A stretch of DNA of 64,000 nt from DATNPX01 sp036702975 (GTDB lineage: Bacteria; Cyanobacteriota; Vampirovibrionia; Obscuribacterales; Obscuribacteraceae). Position 1 is the first letter of the stretch. Every line of letters begins with the position of its first letter. The DNA is taken from NCBI GenBank assembly GCA_036702975.1, contig DATNPX010000043.1:175570-239569 (forward strand), in the 5' to 3' direction. A program made the translations under genes and the position numbers. The notes beneath the pieces were generated by a model, which was not told the DNA's origin, did not search any database, and saw nothing but the letters and a program-made list of their open reading frames with translations. Of this stretch, positions 53,673 to 62,988 are shown one piece after another.

Positions 53673-54533
53673 TTAGACTGTCGCTTTGGTTTTACGCAAA
53701 TCGAGATAAGTCTTGAGTGATTCTCTCCACGGAATCGATTCGCGACCAATCGTGCTCAGAAGGGTCGTCTTGTCCAACACCGAATACTTCGGACGCGTAG
53801 CCGGTCTCGGCATGTCCTTGGTCTCAATCGGGTGTACTTCGATCTTGTAATCGGCCACTATTTCTTTGGCAAATTCATACCAGTTGGTGACGCCTTCGTC
53901 CGCTGCGTGGTAAACGCCGTAGCGCTTCGTCTCAATCAAGTCAGCGATTAGCTCTGAGAGGCTGAGCGTGCAGGTGGGGGTGCCGTGCTGATCCGATACC
54001 ACCCGTAGAGGCTTATTTTGCTCCGCCAGACTGAGAATAGTTTCGACGAAATTCTTTCCGTTTGGCCCGTAGAGCCAGCTGGTGCGAACAATGTAGAACC
54101 TTTGCAGGTGGCGCATAACCGCCTTTTCGCCTGCAAGCTTTGACTTGCCGTAGATTGAGAGCGGACGAGTGGCATCCCAAGTGTTGTAGGGATATTGCTG
54201 CTCTCCGTCGAATACATAGTCAGAGCTGACATACAACAGTGGGATATTCAGTGCGTTGCAAGCGACTGCCAGATTCTCAGTACCGTAACCGTTGATGTGA
54301 TAAGCGAGCGCTGGTTCTGATTCAGCCTGGTCGACTTTAGTGTAAGCGCCGCAGTGCAAGATTAGCTCCGGCTTCGTTTTGGCAAGAACCTGCTGCACGC
54401 GGTCGAAATTCGTCACGTTCAGCTCTTCTTTAGGCAGAGCCGTGACGTCGTGCTCCCGCGATTTCAGGCAGGGAACGAGTGCTTGTCCTAGCATGCCACC
54501 AGCCCCGGTGACTAAAAGTTTCATGGTGCTCAT
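53673..54533 (-). CDS. rfbD: dTDP-4-dehydrorhamnose reductase
   Basis: A 286-residue short-chain dehydrogenase. The NAD(P) site is LVTGAGGMLGQAL at the N-terminus. The catalytic YGKSKLAGE (near residue 132) and the segments HCGAYTKVDQAE, YVSSDYVFDG and RTSWLYGPNGKNFVETIL are all typical of RmlD. It performs the last step to dTDP-L-rhamnose. GGAG precedes the ATG. It lies 150 bases downstream of rfbB. Confidence 0.93.
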   Translation of the reverse strand: MSTMKLLVTGAGGMLGQALVPCLKSREHDVTALPKEELNVTNFDRVQQVLAKTKPELILHCGAYTKVDQAESEPALAYHINGYGTENLAVACNALNIPLLYVSSDYVFDGEQQYPYNTWDATRPLSIYGKSKLAGEKAVMRHLQRFYIVRTSWLYGPNGKNFVETILSLAEQNKPLRVVSDQHGTPTCTLSLSELIADLIETKRYGVYHAADEGVTNWYEFAKEIVADYKIEVHPIETKDMPRPATRPKYSVLDKTTLLSTIGRESIPWRESLKTYLDLRKTKATV

Positions 54534-54688
54534 TTAAGCTCCGGTTAATCTTGGGAATCAGGAATGCCTGCTCCGCTTGAGTGAACTTGGCAATTGTTTG
54601 CCAGGCCAGTCGAGCGGGAGCCATTGCCAACGAACGTTCGCAACTGCGCAGAATAGCTTGTTTGTTATCGTTCTGTCCAGAGTCTGGA

Positions 54689-55765
54689 CTAGGCAACCGG
54701 CGCGGCAGCAGGAGCAACGACCGGCGGAGTTGTGATTGTCGCTTCTTTTGGAGCAGCAACTGTTGCCAACCACTGTTGATTGTTCTTGTACCAATCGATG
54801 GTCTCTTGAATGCCCTTCTCGAATGTATAGAGCGGGGTCCAGCCTAATTCGGCTTGCATCTTAGACGAATCGATGGCGTAGCGGCGGTCGTGTCCAAGGC
54901 GGTCTTCGACATATTTGATCGAAGACTCGTCTTTGCCACATTCTTTGATTATCAGCTTTGTGATCTGCATGTTGGTGCGCTCGTTGTTGCCGCCAACGTT
55001 GTAGACCTCGCCTGGCTGTCCTTTGTGGAAGACGCTGTCGATGGCGCGACAGTGATCGGTCACGTGCAACCAGTCACGCACGTTCAAGCCGTCACCATAC
55101 ACCGGCACCTGCTTGTTATTGAAAAGATTGGTGATGAAGAGCGGAATCAACTTCTCCGGATGCTGATAGGGACCGTAGTTGTTCGAGCATCTGGTGATCA
55201 AGGCTGGGAAATTGAATGTGTGGAAGTAGGCACGGCATAACATATCCGCTGCGGCTTTGCTGGCAGAATATGGGCTGTTCGGTGCAAGTGGTGTCTCTTC
55301 GGTGAAAAGTCCTGTTGGCCCGAGTGAGCCATACACTTCGTCGGTTGATACTTGCAAATATTTGATTGCGAATCCATTCGCATCGCCTTCTTGCTTGGCG
55401 ATTGCACGACCATGGCGGTAAGCTGCTTCGAGCAGTACTTGTGTGCCGAGAACGTTGGTCTCTACGAATATAGCGGGGTTGGTGATTGAGCGGTCGACAT
55501 GGCTTTCTGCGGCTAGATTGATGATGCCGTGAATGCGTCCGAAGCGGCGACCTGAGACGATGTTGTCGACGAGCTTTGCGTCTTGAATTTCGCCTTTGAC
55601 GAATTTATAGCGTGGATTGTTCTGAAAATCAGCGAGATTTTCGTGGTGTCCGGCGTAGGTTTCGGCATCGAGATTGATGACTGTGTAACCCGGATATCTG
55701 TTCAACAAATGACGAACGAGATTACTTCCGATAAAACCCAGTCCACCGGTTATGAGCAGCTGCAT
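54689..55765 (-). CDS. rfbB: dTDP-glucose 4,6-dehydratase
   Basis: A 358-residue extended short-chain dehydrogenase. TGGLGFIGSNLVRHLL binds NAD; SHVDRSI, STDEVYG and YSASKAAAD (catalytic Tyr/Lys) are present, with RCSNNYGPYQ and the C-terminal RLGHDRRYAID. It makes dTDP-4-keto-6-deoxyglucose. The last 20 residues (PKEATITTPPVVAPAAAPVA) are an Ala/Pro tail not found in standard RmlB. GAGGA precedes the ATG. Two palindrome copies separate it from rfbA upstream. Confidence 0.95.
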   Translation of the reverse strand: MQLLITGGLGFIGSNLVRHLLNRYPGYTVINLDAETYAGHHENLADFQNNPRYKFVKGEIQDAKLVDNIVSGRRFGRIHGIINLAAESHVDRSITNPAIFVETNVLGTQVLLEAAYRHGRAIAKQEGDANGFAIKYLQVSTDEVYGSLGPTGLFTEETPLAPNSPYSASKAAADMLCRAYFHTFNFPALITRCSNNYGPYQHPEKLIPLFITNLFNNKQVPVYGDGLNVRDWLHVTDHCRAIDSVFHKGQPGEVYNVGGNNERTNMQITKLIIKECGKDESSIKYVEDRLGHDRRYAIDSSKMQAELGWTPLYTFEKGIQETIDWYKNNQQWLATVAAPKEATITTPPVVAPAAAPVA

Positions 55766-55971
55766 GGCGATTCCTCAATTAACGACAAAACAAAACAGAA
55801 ATTGATTCGTTAGAACTCAGTCAGAACTGGGACAAATTTTCCAGTGTCATTCTCTTGAGATCAAGGCGACTAATTTTAAGGAGTCACATTTTTTGATCTC
55901 TTGGAAACTCTTTGTAGGCGGCGGTCTCGAGCTGTTATTTGCCACTGGCTTTGAGTTCTGGAGGTCGTCTG

Positions 55972-55999
55972 AAAGTTCAACCGATATCGGTTGAACTTT
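55972..55999. repeat. Dispersed palindrome, copy 10 (pair with copy 11)
   Basis: A perfect 28-base palindrome centred at 55985/55986 with GTTCAACC-type arms flanked by AAA and TTT. Located between rfbA and rfbB. Confidence 0.9.
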
Positions 56000-56091
56000 T
56001 CAAGTACACACAAGCTGCGTTTGGCATAAAATGTGGTTGCAAAGCGGTGGCGTTAGCTCAACTGGTCTGATGTCAGATATTCCAAACGAAA

Positions 56092-56119
56092 ATCTCTCAA
56101 CCGATATCGGTTGAGAGAT
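56092..56119. repeat. Dispersed palindrome, copy 11
   Basis: A perfect 28-base palindrome centred at 56105/56106, 120 bases from copy 10. Its arms read ATCTCTCAACCGAT: the outer half differs fully from the GTT type, yet still pairs perfectly. It lies 53 bases 3' of rfbA. Confidence 0.9.
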
Positions 56120-56171
56120 CCCGCTGAGATATGTTTTACATGAGCATCGCTTTAGACTATTAAGAATGTCG

Positions 56172-57245
56172 TTAAACGACTTCTACCTTACTGTCGTCTC
56201 CGAGCATTAAGCGGAAAGCGACGGGCTTGCTGTTGCTGCGCGTAAGCTCCACATTGACGCCGATCAAGCTGTCTTCGATGCGTCCGTGGAAATCGATGAT
56301 CTGGCACTTCTCGCGCAAGATGCAGTGTTCTATTTCCGCATGGCTAACCCTTGCTCCGTCGCCTATTGAAGTAAACGGACCGACATAGCTGTCTTCTAAA
56401 ACACAGTCTTCACCAATTACTGCCGGACCACGAACAATGCAGTTTTTCAGGACACTGCCTTTGCCGATATGTACGCGGCCTGAGATTCTAGAGCCACCAT
56501 TTACGGTGCCCAAATTGCTCACGTCCGTCATTTCATCGAGTACGACTCGGTTTGCTTCCAGCATGTCGTCTTTCTTTCCGGTGTCGAGCCACCAGCTTCT
56601 CAAAACGTGGCTGTCGACTGGATGTCCCATGTCTATTAGCTTTTGGATGGCATCGGTAATTTCCAATTCGCCGCGCTTGCTCGGTTTGATTTGATCGATG
56701 GCTGTGTGAATCGTTTTGTTGAAAAGATAGACACCGACAAGAGCCAGATTAGATTTCGGTTGTGGTGGTTTTTCTTCCAGGCACAAAATCTTTCCGTCTG
56801 GTTTCAGTTGCGCCACGCCGAAAGAGCTAGGATTCGCCACTTCCTTCAATAGAATGAAAGCATCGGCTTTCCCCGCTTTGAAGTTCTCTACAAGCGGACC
56901 GACACCGTCTTTGATCAAGTTGTCTCCCAAATACATGACAAAGGCGTCGTCTTTCAAGAAATCGCGTGCGGTCTTGACTGCGTGTGCAAGACCGGCGGGG
57001 GCGTCCTGCAAAATGTATTGAATACTGATGCCCCAGCGGCTGCCGTCTCCAGCGCAGTCGCGCACATCGTTGCCTGTTTCCGGGCTGATGATGATGCCGA
57101 TATCGTTTATGCCCGCCGATATTAAAGCTTCAATGCCGTAAAAGAGAATCGGTTTGTTTGCTACAGGCAGCAGTTGTTTCGCTGCTGTATGCGTAATGGG
57201 GCGCATACGCGTACCCTTGCCACCGCTCAGTATTAATCCTTTCAT
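56172..57245 (-). CDS. rfbA: Glucose-1-phosphate thymidylyltransferase, long form
   Basis: About 357 residues. The nucleotidyltransferase domain has LILSGGKGTRMRPITHT, the product-binding VMYLGDNLI and EKPPQPKS. From about residue 250 a left-handed beta-helix follows, with hexapeptides such as GRVHIGKGSVLKNCIVRGP and AVIGEDCVLEDSYVG. Long-form RfbA proteins of this kind are common in archaea, actinobacteria and cyanobacteria relatives, unlike the 290-residue RmlA. It makes dTDP-glucose from dTTP and glucose-1-phosphate. AAGGT precedes the ATG at 57245; an extension to 57296 overlaps the sugar transferase. Confidence 0.9.
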   Translation of the reverse strand: MKGLILSGGKGTRMRPITHTAAKQLLPVANKPILFYGIEALISAGINDIGIIISPETGNDVRDCAGDGSRWGISIQYILQDAPAGLAHAVKTARDFLKDDAFVMYLGDNLIKDGVGPLVENFKAGKADAFILLKEVANPSSFGVAQLKPDGKILCLEEKPPQPKSNLALVGVYLFNKTIHTAIDQIKPSKRGELEITDAIQKLIDMGHPVDSHVLRSWWLDTGKKDDMLEANRVVLDEMTDVSNLGTVNGGSRISGRVHIGKGSVLKNCIVRGPAVIGEDCVLEDSYVGPFTSIGDGARVSHAEIEHCILREKCQIIDFHGRIEDSLIGVNVELTRSNSKPVAFRLMLGDDSKVEVV

Positions 57246-57292
57246 CGTTTGTTTTACCTTTGTTCTCTTTTGTTGTATCCGGGGGATGAGTG

Positions 57293-57907
57293 TCAATTCA
57301 CTCCGCGCTTACTGACGATGGCGCCAAAAGTCATGACAATGATCTTTATGTCTAAGGCTAAGGACCAATTGTCGCAGTACCATTTGTCTGCCAGGACCTT
57401 GTCATCGTCCGGCAATTCATCGCGACCGTTCACTTGGGCCCAGCCGGTAATGCCTGGAAAAAAACGCAGCACGCCGGCATCTTGACGCTTCTTGGTCAAT
57501 TCGTATTGATTATACAGAGCCGGTCTTGGACCAACTAAACTCATGTCTCCGCTGACGATATTGAAAAGTTGCGGCAGCTCATCCAGACTCGTTTTGCGCA
57601 GAAAATTGCCTACATTGGTAATGCGGCTAGGCAATTTCAGCATCTGGTCGGTTGGAAGGTCTGGGGTCCCTGTGAGCATCGTACGGAATTTATAAATTTC
57701 AAAGAATTCACCATTCAGCCCGACTCTTTTTTGTTTGAAGATGACCGGACCAGACGAGTCCAACTTGATGGCGATAGCACAAGCGGCTAGAACCGGTGAA
57801 AAGACTATGATTGCGCCAAGCGACAAGAGCATGTCTGCTGCTCGTTTGATGGGCAGCAGCGGATTTCGCTTCTTCGTCGGCGTCGAACTCTCTGACGCAA
57901 TAGCCAT
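57293..57907 (-). CDS. Undecaprenyl-phosphate sugar phosphotransferase
   Basis: A 204-residue membrane enzyme of the bacterial sugar transferase (WbaP/PglC-like) family, which starts a surface glycan by moving a sugar-1-phosphate to undecaprenyl phosphate. One membrane helix (about 27-48, MLLSLGAIIVFSPVLAACAIAI) precedes KLDSSGPVIFKQKRVGLNGEFFEIYKFRTM. The catalytic region is LRKTSLDELPQLFNIVSGDMSLVGPRP, and INGR is WAQVNGRDELP. It is the minimal single-helix form. It lies 47 bases before rfbA on the same strand. Confidence 0.92.
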   Translation of the reverse strand: MAIASESSTPTKKRNPLLPIKRAADMLLSLGAIIVFSPVLAACAIAIKLDSSGPVIFKQKRVGLNGEFFEIYKFRTMLTGTPDLPTDQMLKLPSRITNVGNFLRKTSLDELPQLFNIVSGDMSLVGPRPALYNQYELTKKRQDAGVLRFFPGITGWAQVNGRDELPDDDKVLADKWYCDNWSLALDIKIIVMTFGAIVSKRGVN

Positions 57908-58100
57908 AATTGATTGCTCTCTAGAGACCCATAATTCTACGCCACCCCGAATTTAACCTATACAAAGCTAAGCAATGCTAAGCAAAGACACGTCCCTAAC
58001 ATATATAAGAACCTTTCAAAGAAGCACCGTCTCACATGAGTAGCGACCCATGCGCTTTGCCTGGTAGACCATTAGAATTTGCAAGAAGAAAGTCATCATC

Positions 58101-58973
58101 ATGCTTGTAAGCGTAATTGTTGTTAGTTGGAATACTCGCGAGTTGCTGCGCGCATGTCTTACGAGTCTGCTCGCTGAGCTAGATTCGCTTCCGTCGTCTG
58201 AGGTTTTTCTCGTTGACAATGACTCTGCTGATGGCTCCGCAGACATGGTTGCCGCTGATTTTCCGACGGTGCGTTTGACAGCTAACAAAACCAATCGAGG
58301 TTTTGCAGCCGCCAACAATCAGGCATTGGAGATGGCGAGCGGTGATTTTGTTTTGCTTTTGAATCCTGATACTGTGGTGCATCCAGGGGCTATCAAAACG
58401 ATGATTGATTTCATGCGCTCGCATGCGCGTGCTGGCATCGTGGCGCCGCAGCTCTTGAACAGCGACGGCAGTGTGCAACGTTCGTGTCGCCAATTTCCAA
58501 CATTTCTTGGAATGCTCTACGAGTTGCTCGGGCTGAGCAGATTTTTCCCCGAAAAAGCATTATTTCGTCAATACAAAATGCTTGATTGGGAGCATGATGA
58601 CGAGCGCCAGGTGGACCAACCAGAAGGCGCTTGCTTGATGTTACGCAAAGAGGTCATAAACCAAGTTGGTGTCTTAGACGAAGGCTTCTTCATGCTGTTT
58701 GAAGAAGTAGATTGGTGCTATCGCATCAAAAAAGCGGGCTGGGAAATTTGGTTTACACCGACGTCGAAAGTGACGCACCACTATGGGCAGTCGATCAAGC
58801 AAGTGAAAGTGAAGATGATCTTGTCTTCCCACAGAGGACTCTATCGATTTTGGCGAAAGCATTATCGCGGAGACCGCTGGTACCTTGATGCTTTCGCCTA
58901 CCTTGGCTTGATGACGCTTGCGTATGTGCGAATTTTTTCTTACAAGGTTCGATTGCTCACTCCACGCGCCTGA
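58101..58973 (+). CDS. GT2-family glycosyltransferase
   Basis: A 290-residue inverting glycosyltransferase with GT-A fold. The start VSVIVVSWNTRELLRACLTSL, the DxD-like LLNPDTVVHPGA, and GFFMLFEEVDWCYRIKKAGWEIWFTP (catalytic base region) match rhamnosyltransferase-like members of GT2. It likely uses dTDP-rhamnose or a related sugar for the glycan made by the adjacent cluster. It is divergent from the minus-strand genes. The C-terminal 40 residues are partly hydrophobic and may touch the membrane. Confidence 0.9.
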   Translation: MLVSVIVVSWNTRELLRACLTSLLAELDSLPSSEVFLVDNDSADGSADMVAADFPTVRLTANKTNRGFAAANNQALEMASGDFVLLLNPDTVVHPGAIKTMIDFMRSHARAGIVAPQLLNSDGSVQRSCRQFPTFLGMLYELLGLSRFFPEKALFRQYKMLDWEHDDERQVDQPEGACLMLRKEVINQVGVLDEGFFMLFEEVDWCYRIKKAGWEIWFTPTSKVTHHYGQSIKQVKVKMILSSHRGLYRFWRKHYRGDRWYLDAFAYLGLMTLAYVRIFSYKVRLLTPRA

Positions 58974-59084
58974 GCAAATTAAATCGATGTTTTAGTCAGA
59001 AATCTTTGAACCTTTTGGATGTCAAAGTCGTTGATCAGATCATAGGGGTAAATTCACAAGACCTGATGTCTATGGAGGACACGT

Positions 59085-59204
59085 ATGAACGCGATCTTCG
59101 AACACATACTCTTTTCGGCTGGTGTGGTTTTCGCCGGTACCTATTTGATTCTTCTGTGTGTGCTCTTACATAACGAAATACGCGAGCCTGGTAACTATTT
59201 TTGA
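59085..59204 (+). CDS. Small single-pass membrane protein, 39 residues
   Basis: A short frame with a strong site (TATGGAGGACACGT before the ATG). Residues 8-28 form one transmembrane helix (ILFSAGVVFAGTYLILLCVLL), and a short polar tail (HNEIREPGNYF) follows. No family recognised. It resembles the 54-residue protein at 14954-15118 only in layout. It stands 110 bases behind the GT2 gene and convergent to the kinase gene. Confidence 0.5.
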   Translation: MNAIFEHILFSAGVVFAGTYLILLCVLLHNEIREPGNYF

Positions 59205-59256
59205 GTACCGCCAGTAAGTCACTTGAGCCTGTTCTTGATTCTCACGTTGTTTGTTG

Positions 59257-60672
59257 TTAAGTCACGGATATGAGCTTGAGTCTTTCGGTGAGATCTTCCG
59301 CCGTTTTGATTCTGCGTTCGGTATCAAGCGCGGTGCAGTCAGCCACTAGCGTATCCATCGGCTCGGAGACCATGCTGTTTGTCTCGCGTGGATGTGACGT
59401 GCTCAATGCTTTGGGGTCGCTCCCAGTGAGGAGGAAGTGGAGAGTGCCTCCGAAAGCATAAATATCGCTTTGCGGAACTGCCTTGCCTCTGAATTGCTCG
59501 GGCGAAATATAACACTGCTTGCCGACGAAAGTACCTGTGCTGTTGCCCAGGTACTCGTTGGCAGCGCCGAAGTCGATAACAACGATGGAGCCGTCATCTT
59601 TTACAACGATGTTGTCGGGCGTCAAATCTCGATGAACTACAGGTGTGTCGAGTCCGTGCAAATAGGAAAGAACAGATGCGATCTCTTTCGCCCACCCTGC
59701 TACGACGGCTTCTCGAACAGAGCCATTCTGTTTCACATATTGGCGCAGATCTTGACCTTTAACATATTCCATCATCATGTAACTGCGGTTGTCTTGAACA
59801 AAATGGTCGAGCACTTTTACGATTTTGGGATGCGAAAGGCGCATCAATAGTTGGGCTTCTCGGTCAAAAAGTTCTTGTGCCTTCTTTTTCAATTCAGCAT
59901 TTCCTTCCGAATTTGGTGTTACTGCCTCTTTGACTATCACTAGCTCTTGTTGGCCCAGTTGGCAGAGGTAAATAGCAGATAAGCCGCCCATTGCCAATTG
60001 GCGGACTACCGTCAGGGTTCCGTTCCTGATTATGGCGCCGGGCTCCAGCGGAATGAAAGCCACCTGGCGGAAGCGTCTGTGCAGCTCGTCGTCCCAGAGT
60101 GCTGTATAACTTGGCCCGAGATTCTGTTTGTCCTCGAGCAGAGCAGCGGTTTTGATAGTCTCTTGAAGTGTTTTTACGCTGCTGTCTACTGATGGCTCTG
60201 AGGACCAAAGCTGAATAGCAAGGAGTAATTGCTCAAGTTCCGGTCCTGTAAAACGCCAGCACTCTATGATACGCGAGCCATGCTCTTTTGTATAAAAGAC
60301 GAGGCGTGGCCGTTCAGAATCTTCTGCCAGTGCTTCGATTTTTGCAATTGAGTTCCATTGTATGAATGTGCTACTGAATGCGGTGCCAAAGTAGTTAGGC
60401 AAATCGATGCCTGACTTTTCTATTCTAAGATTGGATTTTCCAATGAAGGAACTAAAGCGAAAACCTATTCCGGCGAGCAGAAGTCCTGACAATATTGATG
60501 CAATGGCTGTTCCGTCCGGTCTATAGGCCGGCAGAGCAAGATACGAGAAGCATCCAGCCAGAACCATCAAGGGGGCAATTATTCCCCAGAGCGGAAACGA
60601 GACGTGTGACATCGTGTTCAGTGAGTCTGAAAGGGCATGTCGGTATTTGAGCTGCACGGTGAGGTCAGACAT
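59257..60672 (-). CDS. Membrane Ser/Thr protein kinase, short form
   Basis: A 471-residue protein with an unusual order: membrane part first, kinase last. Two helices (about 25-47 and 55-75) are followed by a PH-like strand region (about 80-155) and then the kinase (about 215-471). Visible motifs: a glycine loop written LAMGGLSAIYL (226-236, two glycines in place of GxGxxG), Lys248, HRDLTPDN (347-354, Thr where HRDLKP is usual) and a normal DFG (367-369), then PEQFRG and DIYAFGGTL. The catalytic residues are present. It overlaps the upstream kinase gene by eight bases, so both are made together. Targets could be read by the FHA protein at 1657. Confidence 0.88.
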   Translation of the reverse strand: MSDLTVQLKYRHALSDSLNTMSHVSFPLWGIIAPLMVLAGCFSYLALPAYRPDGTAIASILSGLLLAGIGFRFSSFIGKSNLRIEKSGIDLPNYFGTAFSSTFIQWNSIAKIEALAEDSERPRLVFYTKEHGSRIIECWRFTGPELEQLLLAIQLWSSEPSVDSSVKTLQETIKTAALLEDKQNLGPSYTALWDDELHRRFRQVAFIPLEPGAIIRNGTLTVVRQLAMGGLSAIYLCQLGQQELVIVKEAVTPNSEGNAELKKKAQELFDREAQLLMRLSHPKIVKVLDHFVQDNRSYMMMEYVKGQDLRQYVKQNGSVREAVVAGWAKEIASVLSYLHGLDTPVVHRDLTPDNIVVKDDGSIVVIDFGAANEYLGNSTGTFVGKQCYISPEQFRGKAVPQSDIYAFGGTLHFLLTGSDPKALSTSHPRETNSMVSEPMDTLVADCTALDTERRIKTAEDLTERLKLISVT

Positions 60673-62857
60673 CGACTAGCTTCCGTTTTAGTTCTTTTTT
60701 GCTAGCGCCATTTATGACATTGATGGCGACATCAGTTTTCTCTACCCATTCGGATAGTTTGTCCAGTTCATGGATGCTTGTCACGTGTATCTGTTCTTCG
60801 AAGTTCCGCTCCGGTTCTCCCTCACTCCCAGCCTCGAGCAGCGCGCTCAAATCAGCTACCGACTTGGCGCGGTCCTGCAGGTCTATGGCGGTGGCAGCCT
60901 GAATGATCTGATTGAAGACGGGATTTTGGCTCTTAAGTTGATCTGGAAGTGCCGACTGAGTAATCGGCTCAGGGTCAGTACCGGTTAGCAGAAAATAGAG
61001 CGTGGCTCCGAAAGCATATAGATCGCTTTGTACACAGGGCGAGCCGCGAAACTGTTCCGGTGGTACGAAGGCATGTTTGCCGACAATCGTAGCTGTCGTG
61101 CCTTCCGATTCGTCCTGGGCAACGTTGAAGTCGATTAGTTTAAGCACTCCATCCCGACGCAAGATGAGATTTTCCGGCGTGAAATCGCGGTGAACGATTC
61201 CTTTTCGGTGAAGCACATCCAAAATTTCCAGCATTTGACTGGCTAGGTCGGTTGCTTTCTCATTTGTTAATGCTCCCTGCGTCGAGACAAGCTCTCTCAG
61301 GTTGCTGCCTTCAATGTGTTCGAGCACCAAATAAGCACCACGCTCATCGACAAAATAATCAAGTAATTTGACGACGTTCTGACTATCGATTGACTTAAGC
61401 AAGAGTGCTTCTGCGTGAAATCTCTCCAGCATGGATTTCTTTACGAGACCGCTCAAATAAGGAGGTATCAGCATCTCTTTGATCGCAACTCTCGGGGCCG
61501 TTTTTTGTTCTTTGTCGGTTAAGTCGTGGCAGAGGTATGCCACTCCCTGACCACCTTCTCCCAATCGTCTTATCACTTCGAACCGTCCATCCAATGAAGT
61601 CCCTTCCTCAATCGGCTTTAGAATAGCCGCCTGCGGAGCCATTGCTATCGACTGCAGCCACAATTGAGTGTAACTTTTCTCAGTCGATGGCTCTAAGAGT
61701 TCGCACAGTTCCGGAGTGATTTCGCAATTTGGTGCAAAGCGCTTAATTGAATGCAAAAGCTTGTTTCTGTCTTTGTTGTCGATGCCGTCCGCTTTCAAAA
61801 TTAGAGTATGGTTAGACTCCGTTCTGAACACGATTTTGCGCGAATTAGAATCTAGCCCAACTTGTTTTACATCGGTCCATGCGATTCTGTTAATCAGAAA
61901 AGATTGAAAATAGTTCCAGTGGTCTATCGATATCTCTTCTGCATTCATGGTAATCCGGTTGGGTCCAGATATGGCGGCCAGGATTTTCCAAATGCTTGGA
62001 ACAATCAGGGCCAGCGTCATTGTCAGGATAATCGGGTGGGCAAGGGCCTGGCTGACGGCAGGCATGACGGGACCGCACACCGCGAAATTGACTGCGAAGA
62101 TCATGGCGTTAATAGCTAAGGGCACAAGAGTGTCATAGAACTGTTTGTGAGCTGCAACATTTCCCCAGTTCGCAGTCATGACACCATACATCATGCTGCT
62201 CAGCATGCAGGATATTGGCAAGAATACAATCATGGTTCCGGTCGGTCCAAGGTATTGAGACCACAGAGTGAGCTGGTGTACGAATGTATTGGGAATGTTT
62301 TCCAATACGCGGTCGGCATGATAGCTGATGTAAGCAGTGGTGCTGGTGTCCTGAATTGGTGAGAGCAGCGCGGTTTTTCGATACTTGATCGTCTCATCTA
62401 GCACTGGGGAGACTTTGCAGCTGGGCGACATTCTCTGCAGCGTGTTTACAAGCAGCTGCAAGTCGTCGGCATCCAGGCTCGAACTTTTGAGAGTCAAGAC
62501 AGTGGAACTTGAACGCGCGCTGATTTTTAGAGTGTTTGGCAGACTGAACCAGTTTTGGGAAATATCAATGGATTTGATGTCGTTGACTGGCAAGTGGCAT
62601 AAGCCGAGACTGATCTCCTTTCGATTGATGACGACTCGCTTTTTCAGGAGGTCGTTGGCGAAATAGCTAAGCGACCAAATGACGATGGCCACGAATCCCA
62701 AATCGGCTATATTCGCAAGTTGAAACAGGCTGCCGAGGATCGGCAAAAGCGGATAAAACCAGGCTGGTACGAGCATGAATGCTTTCCACCAGGTGGTGAT
62801 CCTGGCGCCTGGGCTATCGTAGGCTAGTGTGATCTGCTCTGTCTGCCTGTATTTCAT
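60665..62857 (-). CDS. Membrane Ser/Thr protein kinase with duplicated membrane/PH-like module
   Basis: About 730 residues from the ATG at 62857. Two similar modules come first, each a pair of membrane helices followed by a PH-like strand region: residues 25-155 and 205-390. The ends match (RMSPSCKVSPVLDE and RFAPNCEITPELCE), so this is an internal duplication. The kinase is at about 425-680: GEGGQGVAYL (433-442), Lys460, HRDFTPEN (556-563), and DFN (576-578) in place of DFG. The Asp that binds magnesium is kept. The last 50 residues are polar. It is paralogous to the shorter kinase behind it. A TTG at 62887 would add ten residues. Confidence 0.88.
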   Translation of the reverse strand: MKYRQTEQITLAYDSPGARITTWWKAFMLVPAWFYPLLPILGSLFQLANIADLGFVAIVIWSLSYFANDLLKKRVVINRKEISLGLCHLPVNDIKSIDISQNWFSLPNTLKISARSSSTVLTLKSSSLDADDLQLLVNTLQRMSPSCKVSPVLDETIKYRKTALLSPIQDTSTTAYISYHADRVLENIPNTFVHQLTLWSQYLGPTGTMIVFLPISCMLSSMMYGVMTANWGNVAAHKQFYDTLVPLAINAMIFAVNFAVCGPVMPAVSQALAHPIILTMTLALIVPSIWKILAAISGPNRITMNAEEISIDHWNYFQSFLINRIAWTDVKQVGLDSNSRKIVFRTESNHTLILKADGIDNKDRNKLLHSIKRFAPNCEITPELCELLEPSTEKSYTQLWLQSIAMAPQAAILKPIEEGTSLDGRFEVIRRLGEGGQGVAYLCHDLTDKEQKTAPRVAIKEMLIPPYLSGLVKKSMLERFHAEALLLKSIDSQNVVKLLDYFVDERGAYLVLEHIEGSNLRELVSTQGALTNEKATDLASQMLEILDVLHRKGIVHRDFTPENLILRRDGVLKLIDFNVAQDESEGTTATIVGKHAFVPPEQFRGSPCVQSDLYAFGATLYFLLTGTDPEPITQSALPDQLKSQNPVFNQIIQAATAIDLQDRAKSVADLSALLEAGSEGEPERNFEEQIHVTSIHELDKLSEWVEKTDVAINVINGASKKELKRKLVDV

Positions 62858-62932
62858 AGGCGTTACGTACCCGCTCTCCGGGCGCAACTTGCATGGATGA
62901 AGGTTACATGAGACAGGTCTTAATAAGGCTTG

Positions 62933-62988
62933 TGACTCAAGGCTAGTAGCTCAAGGCTAGTAGCTCAAGGCTTATGCTCAAGGTTGAG
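62933..62988. repeat. Tandem repeat of about 14 bases
   Basis: The unit GCTCAAGGCTAGTA occurs about four times with decay (GACTCAAGGCTAGTA, GCTCAAGGCTAGTA, GCTCAAGGCTT, ATGCTCAAGGTTGA). It covers the 3' end and stop codon of the helical-repeat gene and the gap before the kinase gene. Confidence 0.75.

Larger units (their letters stand above)
55766..56171. other. Intergenic region between rfbA and rfbB with a palindrome pair
   Basis: 406 bases containing copies 10 and 11 of the dispersed palindrome and otherwise no gene. A stretch at 56048-56070 recalls a tRNA D-arm (GCGTTAGCTCAACTGGT), but the rest of a tRNA is missing. Confidence 0.6.

Noticed and set aside
56048..56075. tRNA-like segment (GCGTTAGCTCAACTGGT)
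   Set aside because: Only a D-arm-like stretch; no anticodon arm, T-arm or acceptor pairing follows.
62933..62988. CRISPR-like repeat array
   Set aside because: Units of about 14 bases are contiguous, without spacers, and decay along the array.
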